DNA of 63,992 nucleotides from Ichthyophonus hoferi (GCA_002751075.1 NAOQ01000027.1:232171-296162); one strand, 5' to 3'. Shown: positions 24,730 through 39,800, numbered from the stretch's first letter. The notes: generated by a model not told the origin, from the sequence alone. Translations and numbers: made by a program.

Positions 24730-26782
24730 TACGCATGGTCTGCCCAAACCATACCCTATCATATTTTGACAAATCCACCTTTGAAGTATGTATAGAATGG
24801 TTTTTTTTTTAATAAACAGTTTGCTTTAAATTTCAAGCTATGACTTCTTAATTTAAGTTCAATTGGAATTGTTATTATTATGTCTTGTTATTAAATAACT
24901 CACATACCCGACATTTTCCGCTCTTAATGTATTTAGGTGCCTGTATAGGCAATGACTGCATACATATTAGTATTAATTCAATGCTGTTTCCCATTAGCTT
25001 AAAGTCATTTTTCCTATTTTCTATTGGTTCTATTTTTTATGAACCTCCAATTATACTACGTTTTTCTTATTTTTCACCTTTTTCGTTCATTATTTGCAAA
25101 CCTTTAGATGCACCTTGGTCCAATTACTTACATTTAATATTTTAGCATATTTTTAAGGTCATATATTCTATATTTTTTAATATCAAAGTTTACTTTCAGA
25201 TTCCGGAATGATTTTTTCTTTTAATTATTTTAGTTTAATATAACAAGTCAGCCTGCTGGGCCACAACGTTTAATTATCTAATTAGTTCAGTTATACAAAC
25301 TTCACTATCTAATGCTACGTACTTGTATGCACTTAGCTTATTTAGTTATAAAACACATGTGGTATTTGTCTGTCTTGTTAACAGCATTGAAACTTATCCA
25401 ATTCAGTTTAAAAACTATCCTATCTCAGTAGTTTTCAACTGTAAACATATTAACTTATTTGATTACATAAATCTTATTCTGTCTGTTTGTAAATACTTAA
25501 AGACTAGATCATTACCACTACAGTTTAGTTTCTTTATGCCTTTATATATTACTTTGACACATTAACAGTGATGACTTCCTGATAAGTCGAAAAAAAGTCT
25601 ACCACCAAGTCGAAATTATATATATAACATAAGGTTATGTTGTTATAGTATATTATAGTGTACTATGTTGTAGTATAGTATGTTATGATATAGTATATTA
25701 TAGTATAGTATTTTATAATATAGTATGTTGAATATAGTACGTTTTAGTATAGTATGTTATAGTATAGTGTGTCAAATATCAAATATAGTTTGCAGGGCTC
25801 TGTTATTGACTGGCTCAATTTTGATCGATTCTCTTGGATTGCCATTTACTCAATCTGTAAGTAATATAAAGCATTTTGTTTAATCAATATGTATTTGTAC
25901 ATTAGTCTAACTAATTTATTCTTTCTATTTAATCTATAATCAATTGCACCTTAATCTGGGATCAATCAATTCTTTCTGTTTATTCAAGATTAATCAATGT
26001 AACATCAACAGATAGCACTATTTTTTTCAGATTTCATATGTAATAATAACTGCTAATAATATTAAATAACTATAGATATCTAAAAAAATACTAAATTAAT
26101 TAAATACTCCTGTTTTAACACCCCCGCTTGCTATTTGGATGCTGTTAATCATTAAAAAGTATATATATATACACATAAGAAATGCAAAACGTTTTGTAAT
26201 GGTTGAAGCGTCATTACTCGGGTTTATTATTAGTTGTTTTCGTTCTTTTTATCCTTTCCGCAACATCCGTTTCCCGCGGGTGTCAATAATGGTTGTGTTC
26301 ATCAATGTCAATAGGACCTAACGTAAAGATCCTTATTGGCTAATACAAAAGGACTATATATAGAAAAATATTATGATATTGTTTAATAAATAATAAATGA
26401 ATGCTAGAGTTTAATGTTGTAGCGCATACTACTTAGCATCTCGGTTATAAACATAATATATCACTTATTCAAAATAGTCAAGATTGCAAGACTCTACCTA
26501 TAGGACTTACTGAAAACATAGCAAATCCTGCAGCATATGAAGACCACTGAAATGAAAGGATCTACATATTTCAATAAATATATCACCAATGAGATCAGAG
26601 ATAGCCTCGCATTTTAAAGCCCACAGTTGCATAGATAACTTATCATGAATGTGCGATCTGCTATTAGATTGGCTATTATAAAGGTATATAATCCTATGTT
26701 CTAGATCTAGTTATAGTGGTAGGAAGACATCACAGCGATGAGGATAGAGTCCTCCCCTCCTTCTCACAGACCCAGGCTAGGC
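24730..26782. other. AT-rich intergenic region
   Basis: No exon recognised. It holds a simple-repeat tract at about 25625-25790 built on TATAGTATAGTATGTTA and the R4 repeat copy at 26215-26330. Short ORFs here have low-complexity composition and no family resemblance. Confidence 0.45.
26215..26330 (+). repeat. Dispersed repeat family R4, copy 1
   Basis: Aligns directly to about 60567-60675. Shared landmarks are GTTTATTATTAGTTGTTT, CTTTTTATCCTTTCCGCAAC, GTGTCAAT and TTCATCAAT.TCAAT. Old, diverged copy without coding content. Confidence 0.65.
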
Positions 26783-29700
26783 TTATGCCACGGTGAGATA
26801 TATAATCAGACCAATAATAGCTAACACTACAACCAGGGTTATACAAGTTATGGCCTTAGTAACCAATGATTGTCTCTTCATAGCATTTAGAATTTTCTTG
26901 CTCCGCGATAATGTAGCGTCCGTCTCATGAAGCTGTGTTGCAACAGATGGAATAGAATTGGTCAAAATATGAAAGATAATCAAATTTAACAGACCAATGA
27001 GAGAGATGGGTTAAAAAAAACAACAACATTGAAAAGGAGTCACCTAGAGAGAGGACTGGGAATACACGTACATATTGCTGGAAGAAATAGAAATATTTAA
27101 ATACACCACCGACATAAGCTAAAATATAGTTTCTTTGTATATAATACTATCGATAATATGAATATCTTATTCCAAAGTAATGTACATATATTTATTTATA
27201 TATCTCTGGGTGTACCTGATTGGATGCCCTTCCGATTACTTCGCGCTGAGAAAGGAGATCTCCCAGAATCCCAGTGCCTAGTGTCTCTGAAGGTGTTCAA
27301 ATTTCCCCCCAATCACATCAAAACACGTCATTGCCAGGTGTAGAAACCAGTCATTTACAATATTTTCACATTTTTAAAACACTTCCTGATTCTACTAGAA
27401 TGACAATTGTGATTGATCTTAAGCCAAGTCAACCAACCTTTTATAGTGATTTTAGAAGGACTGTATAGGCTTCTAATGATTAATTAATTGCTTTAATTAG
27501 TAGTATAAGTCAAGTAGATGATAGACGTGATAATTAACCACTGATCCATCCTTATTTCCATTAGTAGACACATGACTACAATCCTTCTCAAGAAGGGGTC
27601 ATAGTATCATGATAATTTGATAATAATACCAATGCATTGAAATGCTAGCTCTAGTCAAAAGGACTATAGACCAATCAATCACACACATGCTAATAATAGA
27701 AGATACCTTACATACAATAGAGGGATAAGAATTGGTATTTATATTATTTAACAATATCTTATTACGTAGGAAAGAACGATATACCATAGAGACATAGGAG
27801 AGGGAGAGGGTCAGACTGACCTGTATTAGTTGCCAAGGTTTCACTGGCTGTTAACGTATCATTGGTGCGGTTTAATCTCTCCTGAGTGGACAATAGGCGT
27901 TGACGTTGTGGATCGATGTCTAACCGAGAATCCTGCATTGGTACTATCTTAAGACTGCAAATACAGCTATCTTTAGGGTATCCACTTACTATATAATCAA
28001 TCACAGGCATTTGATCTTTATCAATACATACATGGCTATATAATATATATTAGCACATACCTACATACCTACACTTATTCATTCAATCCTATGGCTAAGA
28101 ATATTTTATCCTTTACTTATCATTTGCTTCTATTATTATCTAAGAAAAAATTCCCTCTTCTCTCCTTGCACTAAAATTCTTTATCCCAATCTATGCAATA
28201 CACTAATCATAATCAGCTATACCTCGTCCGTATATGGTAAGTAACTGTTATCAATCGTCCCATAGGATCCACTATAGCCTCCTCTCTCTTTCCCTGCACG
28301 GGTCTAATCAGATCAAACCCTGTTAGACCAATCAGGTTCCTTCTTTTAGGGACAACCTAGACCCAATCAGTAACCGTTATCTATCACGACACCCCTAATA
28401 TGATAGTCATGACCTAGTTTGAGTCCTACTTGATAGTCTAGGAGGTCACTATGTACAGGATAACCATCACAGATTATGAGTGAGATCCAATCAAAGGGTC
28501 AACATACAATTAGCCAATCCAATCATACATGTAGATAGTTAATGACCCTCCAATAGGCTATCTAAAGTAGTTTGACTCATAACGAGGTTTAATGAAAGCA
28601 AATTAGCGCGTAATTATGGATTTTATTCACCCACTAGAATGGTACGGGCCTTAATGTAGTGAATATATCTCCTATACTATACCTCTAACAATATTACTTC
28701 TATCATAGCAGTGTAGGGTTGGCAAGAAGGTGTGTGTATAATATATAACGTAGGCATATAAATAGGGTAATATATGACGTAAGTATATAAATAAGGTATA
28801 ATCTATGACGTAGGTATATAAATAGGGTATAATTTATAATGACGTAGGTATATAAATAGGGTATAATATATGACGTAAGTATATAAATAGGGTATAATAT
28901 ATGACGTAAGTATATAAATAGGGTATACTCTATGACGTAAGTATATAAGGAGGGTATAATATATGACGTAGGTATATAAATAGGATATAATATATGACGT
29001 AGGTATATAAATAGGGTATAATCTATAATCTATGACGTAGGTCCATAAATACACGGCCTACCCCTTACAGTGCGGATTAAGACTAACAGAGAGAGTTGGT
29101 TGGAGGACATCCTGAACAAAATATATACTAATATTAAATATTATGTCGTCTTACGGTACGTTATGATAGGCGGCATTAGACTATATTGTCATATTGCGTT
29201 ATATTAATCCGTATTGTATTATATTATGTTGCATCATGCTATGTTTTATTATATGTTATATTATACCATGCCACACCCTGCTATATTATACAATAGGTAG
29301 AAGAAAGAAGGAGAATGAAGAAAGGATAAAGAGAGAGAAGATACCAAAGCAGAGGTCAGTGCATCAATCTGCTTAGTCAATGATTGGAATAGAGTGGTTA
29401 GCGTGGATCGAGTAGCCAATGGTTGGTTCTTAAGCTCCTTCTCCATTTGGATCAACTGGATAGTGGGGGATTATGATTGGTTAGATGGAAAAGCAATAAA
29501 ATGATCAGTAAGGTGTGTGCTTTCATTGGCGGGCTAACCAGAAGAAGGAAAGAGGGCATCCATATATGGTAAGAGAGAGAAAGAGGGAGATATTCGGCTA
29601 CAAGTACAAAGAATAGGAATAGGGGAGTAAAGGTTGCCAGGCATGGAAGTAGAGCAACGGTGTTTGTGGTGTGTATGCGTGTGTTAGTATGTGTGTTAAT

Positions 29701-30400
29701 GTGTGCCAACTGCTCTCTAAAGTTATAGATGCGGAAATAAATGTAACTCTGACCTTTAAGATATGGTCTAGTATAGAGGTCTATCAGTGTGAAACATGCA
29801 GTTATTATATCAACATATAGATATTACCAGTTCTTTTGCATCGTCTATTTGCCGTTCACAGCCGCGCACTGTTACTTTTTTCTGCTCTGCAGGTATATGT
29901 ATATTTAATGTTGAAAATTTTCAGATAAAAAGGCAACTATATACATTAATGCAATACACAGACACTATCTTCCCCTGTATCCCCTACATGTCCTATATAG
30001 GCGGGCGATCCTTTTCGCTCCGATTCATTGCTCTTTCTCAAAACCATTTTCCATCCCTCCTTCTCTCTCATACACCTATTTAATAAAACATTATATATAG
30101 TGATTGCTAGCTACTTCCCACCTGAAACCAACTAGCGCTGTATAGAGGATTTGTGCGTGTCTATTGCTGAGAAATGCTGTAATGGCATACAAGTTTGTGT
30201 GTGTAAGGTTAGTGTAGGGGAAACTTTTAGAATACTGAAAAGCAAGAACATTCGTATATACACATTTATTCGCTTAGGCCTGATCCACAGTACTTACCAC
30301 CTGTCTGTTTGGGTAGGTTGTTATTAACCGTGGTGTAAACAGACGATACGATATTAGTAATATCCCGCTGAAAGGTTTGGAAGGTCTCTGTAGCACTCAT
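26783..30400 (-). CDS. VTI1: VTI1-type Qb-SNARE
   Basis: Qb-SNARE for fusion in the Golgi, endosome and vacuole/lysosome routes. Six exons with consistent phase: 30298-30400, 29828-29886, 29345-29455, 27821-27932, 27216-27286, 26783-26932, giving 201 residues. The N-terminal Habc-like helices include RQIDDAKELLIQMEKELKN; then RQRLLSTQERLNRTNDTL; then the SNARE helix with GDLLSQREVIGRASNQ and LHETDATLSRSKKILNAM; then one C-terminal membrane span (residues about 181-199) and almost no luminal tail. The residue at the presumed zero layer is Gln (LSQRE) where human VTI1A has Asp by my alignment from memory. The linker between the Habc and SNARE parts is short, so a small exon in the 27933-29344 intron could be missing, though phases close without it. 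Confidence 0.9.
28740..29065. repeat. 31-bp minisatellite with TGACGTA and TATAAATA in each unit
   Basis: About ten tandem units, each with TGACGTA(A/G)GTATATAAATA then GGGTATAATATA, lie in the third intron of VTI1. A few units differ in length. Each unit pairs a CRE/ATF-like half site with a TATA-like box. Confidence 0.85.
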
Positions 30401-32239
30401 GTTCTGAGCTTTTCGTTCTCTTTAACGAGAGAAGTAAAGAGTAGAGTATTAAAAAAGCAATAATAATATTATTGTGTTGATATAGTCTTACATCCTACAT
30501 ATAACCATGTATAGTTTATAATATATAGTTAATATAATACAATATATCAGATATCACAAATGTATTTTTGAACCAGTTATGACGGTGCGTTATTGAGGAA
30601 TGAAATCAGCCAATCAGCCCAAAAAACTTAGGAATGTGCCATAATTATATGGCATTGGCTTATAATTAATATGATAAAGATCCATTGGACTAAAAATATT
30701 AATAAGGTAAAGCCAATCATGAGATTGATTTGGCTTATTTAATGAATTAATGAGAGATTTTCGCTATGGAAAAATATATAATATATACCTTTAACTAGTA
30801 ACATAAATAACTTTAAGTTATCCTAGAAACCCATAATTTTCATGATGGCATACAGTTTTTTACACATCATAAATTAATCAACCTATCAGTATGAGATCTA
30901 TTTAAGGATATAGATATAGATTATATAATACTTGATCAGATTCCCAAAAATACCTAAGATTACCTAAAAAGATTTAAAGGTATATTGTGGGGGGTGACTT
31001 TAGCAATCGCGATCCCAATTAATTAAGGGTCAATAGATAGCCAATCAAAACAGAGTTAAATAACGCGGTAATTAAATTAAACAAAACAAAAATAAATGTT
31101 TGGAAAACATTCTAGCCGAAAACATCCGACACGTTTAAACCATTTTCTGAGAGAGATTTATAGTGCATAAAGTATTATTTAACATTTAATAAATTTCACT
31201 TATAATAATTCTAGAAACTCTAAAGATATTTTAATGCATTTAACACAAAGCAATATTGTAAAAAAGGAAAAGAAGATTTAATTATGGGGTTAATGTGTAT
31301 GAAATAGATTGTTGTATCGCTAAGCTAAAGTGTAAACCCAATTGTTATGATAGTCGTAGAAACGACATATTTATAGTTTGTACTATTTATACTGAACGGG
31401 TTTCAGTAGAGTGGCGGAAACTATATAAGGCCATTACTTGTCTCATAACGGGACCGGAAATTAATATCAATAAACGTTCGTTTTACCTGACTATATGTTA
31501 ATCATTTACTTGTTCTTTAAAGATCGAAATGCAACCTGATGAAGTGCCTAGAAAAAAAAATCTTAAGAGGGTGCTATCTTTGACACCAAGAACATTTTTA
31601 AGAGGAATTCGTACGGAAAAGAAGTGGAAAGTTTTAAATCTTCCTTTATCCTCAGAAGACATTCCGTTCAGAAATACAGACGCTAGTCCAACAAAGACGT
31701 TTATATCTGCTGTCAACCCTATATATTAGCCTCTCCCATCATCAAGCAGTAGTTTGAATAAATCCATGCGCACCTTATCTCCTTCTGACGGGGATATTAC
31801 TGACATTGGCGACGTAGAATACGATAAAATGCAACTCGATAGAAGCCATATTAGAATACACGTTGTATTTACTAGTTTGACTGCATAGGCCTTACATATA
31901 TTCATCTATTGCAAATTTTGTTTTTTCCCTTTTAAAATTACTATTCATATCACTTTTTGATGAAAAATCCTTTAGACACAAAAGTATAAAATTACATTTT
32001 CAAAAAATAATTTACTGATTGAAGAATATACAATTTAAACTATATCTTTTTAAATTATCAAAATACCACTAACAAGTAAATAAAAAAGCCTTATCATGTA
32101 TTGATAACCTAAGCTATTGGTACAAAATTATATGCAAGGAATTGGATTTAACACAATCTGTTATGGTATGGTATACAACCCTGCTTATCACTAAAACAAC
32201 TGCGAGTTTCTTATACTAATTATTATATGCAATAGTGTC
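30401..32239. other. Intergenic region with an unrecognised open stretch
   Basis: The VTI1 promoter is expected just upstream of 30400. The rest is AT-rich. Plus-strand reading at 31529-31729 has coding-like composition (Lys/Arg-rich start, then LPLSSEDIPFRNTDASPTK), and the same frame stays open from 31730 to about 31887 after one stop. I recognise no family. It may be an unknown gene or a relic of the R2 repeat that follows. Confidence 0.3.
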
Positions 32240-33050
32240 AGAAAAAAGGCGACTCTTTCAAAAGAGTGACTGGGCTGACATCAACGATCCTGATGATGCC
32301 GAATTGAGGCTTATGTCTGTTAATGAAGTCATTGATCCCTCGCTAATATTAAACGCATAGTCTAAATCTTGTCAAAATAAATCATCTGAATATAAAGGAA
32401 ATGCTATCTTCACCTTTCTTGTCTTTGCCGCCAACCGTTTTATAAGGCTGACGTTTTGATAAACTTCCTGTCAGCTATCATTCATAGTTTATTAAATAAC
32501 TCCACTTCTATAATTAAAGGGAATAGTAATCCTAATTATTTTTAACAAGCTATCTAGAATTAAGAAGAGAAATAAAAATCCCTTGCCAACGTCCCTCATC
32601 AGTAAGTCCATTTGTACTTTCAGTACATACACTGAGCAAACACTTAAGTCACTAAAGTTGAGATCAAAGGCGCATAATCAACCTAGTACAATTAAAATCC
32701 TATGGGGAGCCCAGTAATTATGTAGTTTTCTCTATAGGATAAATCTAATACATAACACTTCCTCTTGTGAAAAATCTTGCTTGAGTTTCTACCTTTTAAC
32801 TTGATTAGGTAAAGTGATAATGTCTAAAAAGGTACAAGCTTATTTATGACACACATTAATTGTGATATGAAATTTGAACGGCCCTTGACTAAGACTTGAC
32901 CTCTTGTTATATAGTTTCTGGTAGAAAAATGACCTGTCAATCATACCATAGACTAGTTGTGTTGCTCAGTTAAATGGCTAAAGACTAAATATCAGGCTGA
33001 AGTTAAGATTAATACTCATGATATGTGGAAACCCCAAACCACAACTTAAA
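32240..33050 (+). repeat. Dispersed repeat family R2, copy 1
   Basis: Two landmarks are shared with 59640-60190 (same orientation) and 53436-54230 (inverted). One is a coding-like segment that reads DPDDAELRLMSVN here and LPDDAEPRLISA there; the other is the block TGACCTGTCAATCATAC ... CTAAATATCAGGCTGAAGTTAAGATT. The spacing differs between copies, so insertions have occurred. Confidence 0.6.
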
Positions 33051-33837
33051 TACTTTAGTATCTCTGTAAAGCTTTAGTGCAGATAACGTTTTTACCTTAT
33101 AAAACAAAAACAAGACACCATACTCAAAGTTCTGATCAAACCACTTTAAATTGTAGATAGATATCTAGTAACGATTGTTACTAAAATAAATTAATTTTAT
33201 GTTATTTTACCTAAAGCGCTGCACTGCTGAACTGTCCAATTTCTTAATGTAAACATATACTTAGGTGTTGATTGTGCTATACGCACATTTTTAGAGGTAT
33301 GATACTATATACCACTCATAATATTAAAACATACAAACATCATACACACATTAGCTAGATATGTCAACACATATTAGTTGCATAAACGTAAGATCAACAG
33401 TTGAATTTATACCAAGGCAACAAATGCATTCTGATAATATTATAAATACATACCATATGGCATTTTGACTTAACAGTGATTCTATATGACTCTTTCCTCC
33501 TTATAACACGGTTGCAATCATAGGTATTTTATAACCCAATCATTGCGTTAATCCGAATTAACTTTAATTAGCATCCTGGTTTATAATTGGTCAAATACAT
33601 TAATTATGAAAATTAAATAAATACAGTTAGTTCGTTTTTTATGCTAGATATAAGTAGAAGCAGGTTTAGTCTCTGCGACCTACATCCATTTAGAAGTAAG
33701 GGAATACACATTTTGCATTAAAAGTGCAGGAATATGTTAAAAAGCAATTTTAAAACTGTGTAATTCATATAAGGATGATATTCGTCGAATCACAGTACGT
33801 ATATCACGGAGATAAATTTAGTATTTCCTTTTAAGGT
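33051..33837. other. AT-rich intergenic stretch 3' of the lectin receptor
   Basis: No exon or repeat recognised beyond AT-rich sequence; the 3' UTR of the minus-strand receptor gene should begin here. Confidence 0.35.
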
Positions 33838-36800
33838 CTAGGCATGCCACATATCTTCATGACTTTCATTATTCCACCTTCTAACTCCATGATCTGATTC
33901 GCTCTTACTTGATACACACCAACCGTTCCTTTTTATAATGTAGACTAGTACGGTTATAAGAATAATCCCTCCTATGCTTCCTGTGAAAAAAGGTAGAGTA
34001 GGAGACGGAAAGATACAGTACAATATAGTAGAATATAGTAGGATAAAATATGATATAGCAGGAGATAGTAAGACATGGTAGAGTATAGTAGAATAAAGTA
34101 TGATATAGCAGAAGATGGTAGAAGATAGTAAGATATAGTAGAATATAGTAAAATATAGTAGAATATAGTAAAATATAGTAGAATCTAGAAGAATATAGTA
34201 GAATATTGTAAAATATAGCAGGATATAGTAGAATGTAGCAGAATATAGTATAATTATATAGGAGTATTTATACTATCCTACCCTAGTAAAATGAAATGCA
34301 TTTTTATGCATCGGCTTATTTGCAGTATCTGTAATTTGTATGCTAATACCAATTTCTCTTGCTAATTAAATACTAAATTGTTGTTCTTTATTAACGTTGT
34401 AGTTCCATTTATTTGTCTCTAAACTAATAATTTTATCTGATATTTACATAACCCAATAATATTCAGCAGGGATAAGTAATATGCCCAATCAGAGGAAAGC
34501 AAACTAAAGGATCAACTTCCTATACTCAAATAATTTTTAGTTTTATCTTATTACCATATTATTTTAAAAGAAACCGCTAGTTAATGGGTGCATTTTGACT
34601 ATTCATACATCGTAATCAGTAAAGGGATAAGAAAGGGCGCTAGGTTATATGTTAGATGATAATGGTGTTGGTTTTTAACACTATATATTGTTATATAGTT
34701 AATATGGTATTGGTAAATAGGAATACAAAATCCTATTGTTTCTCTTATATATTTTAAATAAATTCCTGAAATAGCAAACGACATATGTTTATTTAACTTG
34801 AAAACATATGAAGTTGAAAATAAGTTTAAACTAATACTGATATATATTAGAAAATATATAAGTATTTGAACATAAGTAGAGACAAGCAGAAACAAATTAT
34901 AAAGAATGGTTATTTTACTCTCGCTTTCTATCAAACACTTACCAATAACTGAGCCGATAATAATAGCAATATAACTATTTATTCTCTTTGGTTCTACATC
35001 CTCACTGACCCATTTTATTAACATGTCTCCTACAGGTTGACCAAGTGGGACAGCTAAATGTTTATATGTATAGTATATAGATGGTATATAGATAGTTTAT
35101 AGTTAGTATATAGTATATAATATATTGTATAAAGTAATATATAGTATAGGAGCTTATATATATATGGCGGACTACCTATGGCTATATAACGAAGAAATAC
35201 AGTAAAAATAATTAAAAATAACTAAAAATAATACCTAATCAAATGAACTCGTTATAATCAGATGATTGCAATTAAATGCATAGATTAATAATAGTGTCAA
35301 GTATTACATGATATAAAGGATGACGGTTGGCCTATCAAGGCTATCTATATGTCAAAATGGCTATTACTATATTTGGCAAGGCTTTTATTATTAGGTATAG
35401 CAAGGTATTTATTAATATATATGGTAAGGTATTTGTTACTATATATGGTAAGGTATTTATTAATGTATATGGTAAGGTATGTATTAATCATATGTTAGAA
35501 TGAATACACCATCATCCATATCATTGGATAACAAACGCTTTATTATCGAACAACCATTACTCTATTAAATTTAATCTGGTTTGGGTGTTTTGTGATTACT
35601 GACGCAAGTTCGTTGCCAAAACATTTTTCTATCTGGTTTTATGTGTCGTTATGTTTACATACATACTTTCATAAAGACCAGGGCCATAAAATGACCAATC
35701 AGTAATACATATCAAGCTCACTTAATACATTAATCAGACCAAAAATAGTAATGATAAACTGATGAGTAAGCATACGATTTTATATGTCAAATAGAATGAT
35801 TATTATAGCAGAGAACAAAGGGAAAAAAAATAGTTGGACGTACACAAGCTACAAGCAAAAAAGAAGTGCATCTCCTCAGCCCCAGAGGTTGTTTTCAACA
35901 ATACTGCAACCACATTATCCGAGGTCTCTGGTTGTTTCTGTGCAAAATGGTTTATTAAACTCTCTACTACTGGTTCTTAGTACACCAAATAAAAACATTC
36001 TATGAGCAATATATAGGCTATATTAATTGGATAGTTAATAAATACCATCCAATGAGGAGGGGGCATTTTAATTTGTTTTAAACAAATTGGAACTTGATAA
36101 GATTAAATAAAATTGAAGTATGAATAGAGATAGAGAGCTCTCTTAAAAAGGTAATATAATAAGTTCATATGACATGTACTAGAGCTATTATTATTATCTT
36201 AGTAATATTAATTATGTTTATTATCTTAAAAACGTCTAGCTTTGTCTATAGCATTAGCATTCTAGCCATATAACCTTTGTGATTACGTACAATAATTGCT
36301 AATTAAAAAAAAAAACATTTTACTAGTTCTGTTTGGCGTCTTTTATTTCTATCTTGTTTTTTGTGTTGAGATAAAGAGAGATGAATTGAAGACAAACCAG
36401 GAATGTTGCTTATTTTAAAACAACAGAGGTACTATAGCATACATCATTATCTCCAATAACCAATAAGGGCTTGGCAACTTCCCCATTAGCCATTGGCTGG
36501 GGCAGCATCTTGGCGGTAGCGTGCCATACCATATCTTTCTCTATATACAGAGCCTTAAACTCTAGACCACTCTCTAGGGAATGGTGAAGCCAGAAGGCCT
36601 GAACAGAATAGAGGTTAATAACACCATATGGGTGTTTTCTGTAAAATATATATTTAATATAAGCTTTTCATTGGTGGTTTTCTGATCTCGCTCCACATAT
36701 AAAATTAATATAATGATTTCCGTTTAAATTAACTAAAATTGCAAGATAAATCATCTATTTAAATAATATTACATTTTTAATAATATTTGTGTGCATATTA

Positions 36801-39800
36801 CCATTATTATGACTATTATTATTATTATTATTAGTACTATTAATAATATTATTATTATAGGGAAAGTTTCAAGGTCACCCTAATCTAATGTGTAGGATAT
36901 AGGGTAGTGTATGTATGTACATACAAACATATTTAAATCCTAATATAGATATGAAGATAAGTGCACACAGATAGATAAATAGATAGATAGATAAATATAT
37001 TGATGTACAGCAACCAATCCTTACCTTACTTTCTCCTGGAGTTACCAGGGTTACGCCCACATCCTTGCTTGGATATGTAAACACACTGACCCTTCTCACT
37101 CCATACCTCCCACAGTAATTATCCAGTTTGGACCATATAATAGGTGAAAGTGAGCTCTGCCATTCTCCAGCCTCGTCTTGATAAGACAGCCCCGAATTAG
37201 TCAGGAATATTGCAAAGTATTTTGGTTGGTTGTCTGAATCCACTAGAAAGAGATCTTTTATCCCCAGGGTTTCTACTATATCATATGGCATGCTGTGATC
37301 CTGCAAGGACAGCGAGGAGATTGGTTGGTATAAAATATACCTTTGATGTAGTCATTATGCATAACTGTATACCTTTATAGTATTATATGTTATTTATAGT
37401 CGATTCTAGTCTGTATAGTAATTCTCTTACCCATGTTCAGGGTAGCAGTTGACTGTTGCAAGCAAAGGATTTGGGATAAAAACTGTATAACCTTTTTTCA
37501 GTATTACTACAGAATCAAGAGTCCTCAAATCGGTCTCAGACAACCTTTTTATATTTTCTAATATCGTATCAAACGTTGTTTTTTCTTTTTTCTTCTTTTT
37601 TTTTTTAATAAAAACAGAAAAATTTAACTTATCACTTCAGACCCCAGTATTAATTAATTTAATAATTATTACTATGGCTATTTGGCCTATGTTTTATATA
37701 TAACTACATATAATAGCCATCCAGTAATGTCGTGTAGTGTTTTTTTTTGACCAGTCTATCCTATACTATATCCATAATATTTAATGGCCTCATGCTATTG
37801 GTTGATATAGTTGGATCATGCCTTGACGTCTCATGAATATCAGAAAATGAATATTTTACCTTTACAATTTGTTTAAGATATGGCAGGGAGGTGCTGTTTA
37901 ATTGAGTAGTTAAAATTAAAGCCTGTAGGATATAGGTTATTTTAATATTAAAATAGCATTTCAATAATGTCAAAATACTCATTATTATGAGTGTTGATTA
38001 GTTTTAATATTCAATAAACGGGTGCATAGTAAAATATGAGATATATAACTCTATAAAATAGGCCACATCAATATCAATATCAATGTTAATAAATAAATGA
38101 ACATATACACTTTATTCCTATCTTACTCTTACACTTATGTAAACCAGGCAAACAATATGCACATATGCATGTCAACAATAGTAAATACAACAATTCAACA
38201 CTAATACATAGAGATAATAGCGTCATAATGACATCCTTTAGACTATGGTTACAGTTTATTGGTTAACCAGAGAAAGGGTTTACATTTGGGTAAATGAAAT
38301 AATAACAGAATAATTTAAGGTACTCTATGAACGGTGTCCGATTGGTTTTTCTACTGCCTATTAATTACTTTACTATTCCATATTTATCTTTATGTATTAC
38401 CTGTATACCAATAGAAAGTAGTTATTGTGAAAATATGATATAAAATTGGATGCATAGCAATAAAAAAATAGATATATTCTGAAAAAGTTTGAAATAATAA
38501 AATAAAACAAATAATTTTCAAAAAAAAAAAAAAAAAAAATGAAATACATACCCGCATGGAGTTCATAGAAAGGGCAGTTTTTTGCACCGTTTTCGTTATT
38601 AATATCCGTTTATTGCATGTTTTAACCGCCATATATTGCATCTTGGCTGTACCCTGGGACTGGCTCCAGGTGATATTGGGCATGCCAACTGGCTTAGGGT
38701 TTTGGATAGGTGGTCCTTGCATTGGTGTACATGTACTAATGAAAGAGAAGTTATTAAACACTTAAAACTTAAAGTTAAAATATTAAATATATAGCAAATA
38801 ATAAATTCATCATAATATTAGCATTCTGATAATATATATTATATATATATATACATATATATATCATTAATAAAGTTTACAAAAATATTTATCACACCTT
38901 ACCTGCAGTTATTGCGGGAACCAATCCATATGTCTCCTTTATAATTGTCATTAATTAGTAGTAATTCATCCATACCACACTCCCCTGGGGTGGCCCCGGT
39001 CTTGATTGCCTTCCCTTCCTTTCCTACTATACACCATACACCAAAGGTATGATCCTTAACCAATCCCTGTACGTCCTTCTAATTAGCTTTTCTATGTACT
39101 GAATAGACAGTTTTTATTTAAAGGACTTTAAAACATATATAACTAATCCTTGTACGTCCTCCCAATTAGTCTCCCTATTTATTGGATAGACAGGTTTCAA
39201 TTTAACAAACTTTAAATTTTATGTTTCATTGGTTACACCAGTTAATAATCCAACCCCTCTTTCTCAACTTTTCCTATATATATAGGATATATAGGAAATA
39301 TAGGATATAATATATATACTTTATATACTTTAACCAATACAACGTGTTTTTCTCCCATAGATATTTTTAATAGACAATTATCTATTTCTATATCTGAAGC
39401 CCAATCAGAGTATAAAGTTAATCAACAAGCATGTTCACTGTAGCTAAGAGAACATACACCTTCAACTTCAGTACAGTTAATCTAGCATTCAATTTTTATT
39501 CTTCATTTGTGATTGGTTTATTATCACAGGGCTGCTCTTTCAAAAATACTTTCCATCAATAAGATATTTTGGATTTGTCATTAAAACAATTATTGTATTA
39601 AAATTATTGGTTTAATAGCTAACCTCCAATGGAATACCTTTAGATATTTGATTGGCCAACCCATAATCCATCCCGACCTTTCCTCCTATCACCACTCCTC
39701 ACTATTGCCTTATACAGCTGTATGCATTCCTATGATCCTCCTGCGTCAATCATATATAATTACCTGTGTGATAATAGACCCTGTATCAGCCACCCTCCAC

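Noticed and set aside
28803-29054. Tyr/Ile-rich minus-strand ORF; also a CRISPR-like look
   Set aside because: It is translation of the 31-bp minisatellite. Units are contiguous without unique spacers, so not a CRISPR array.
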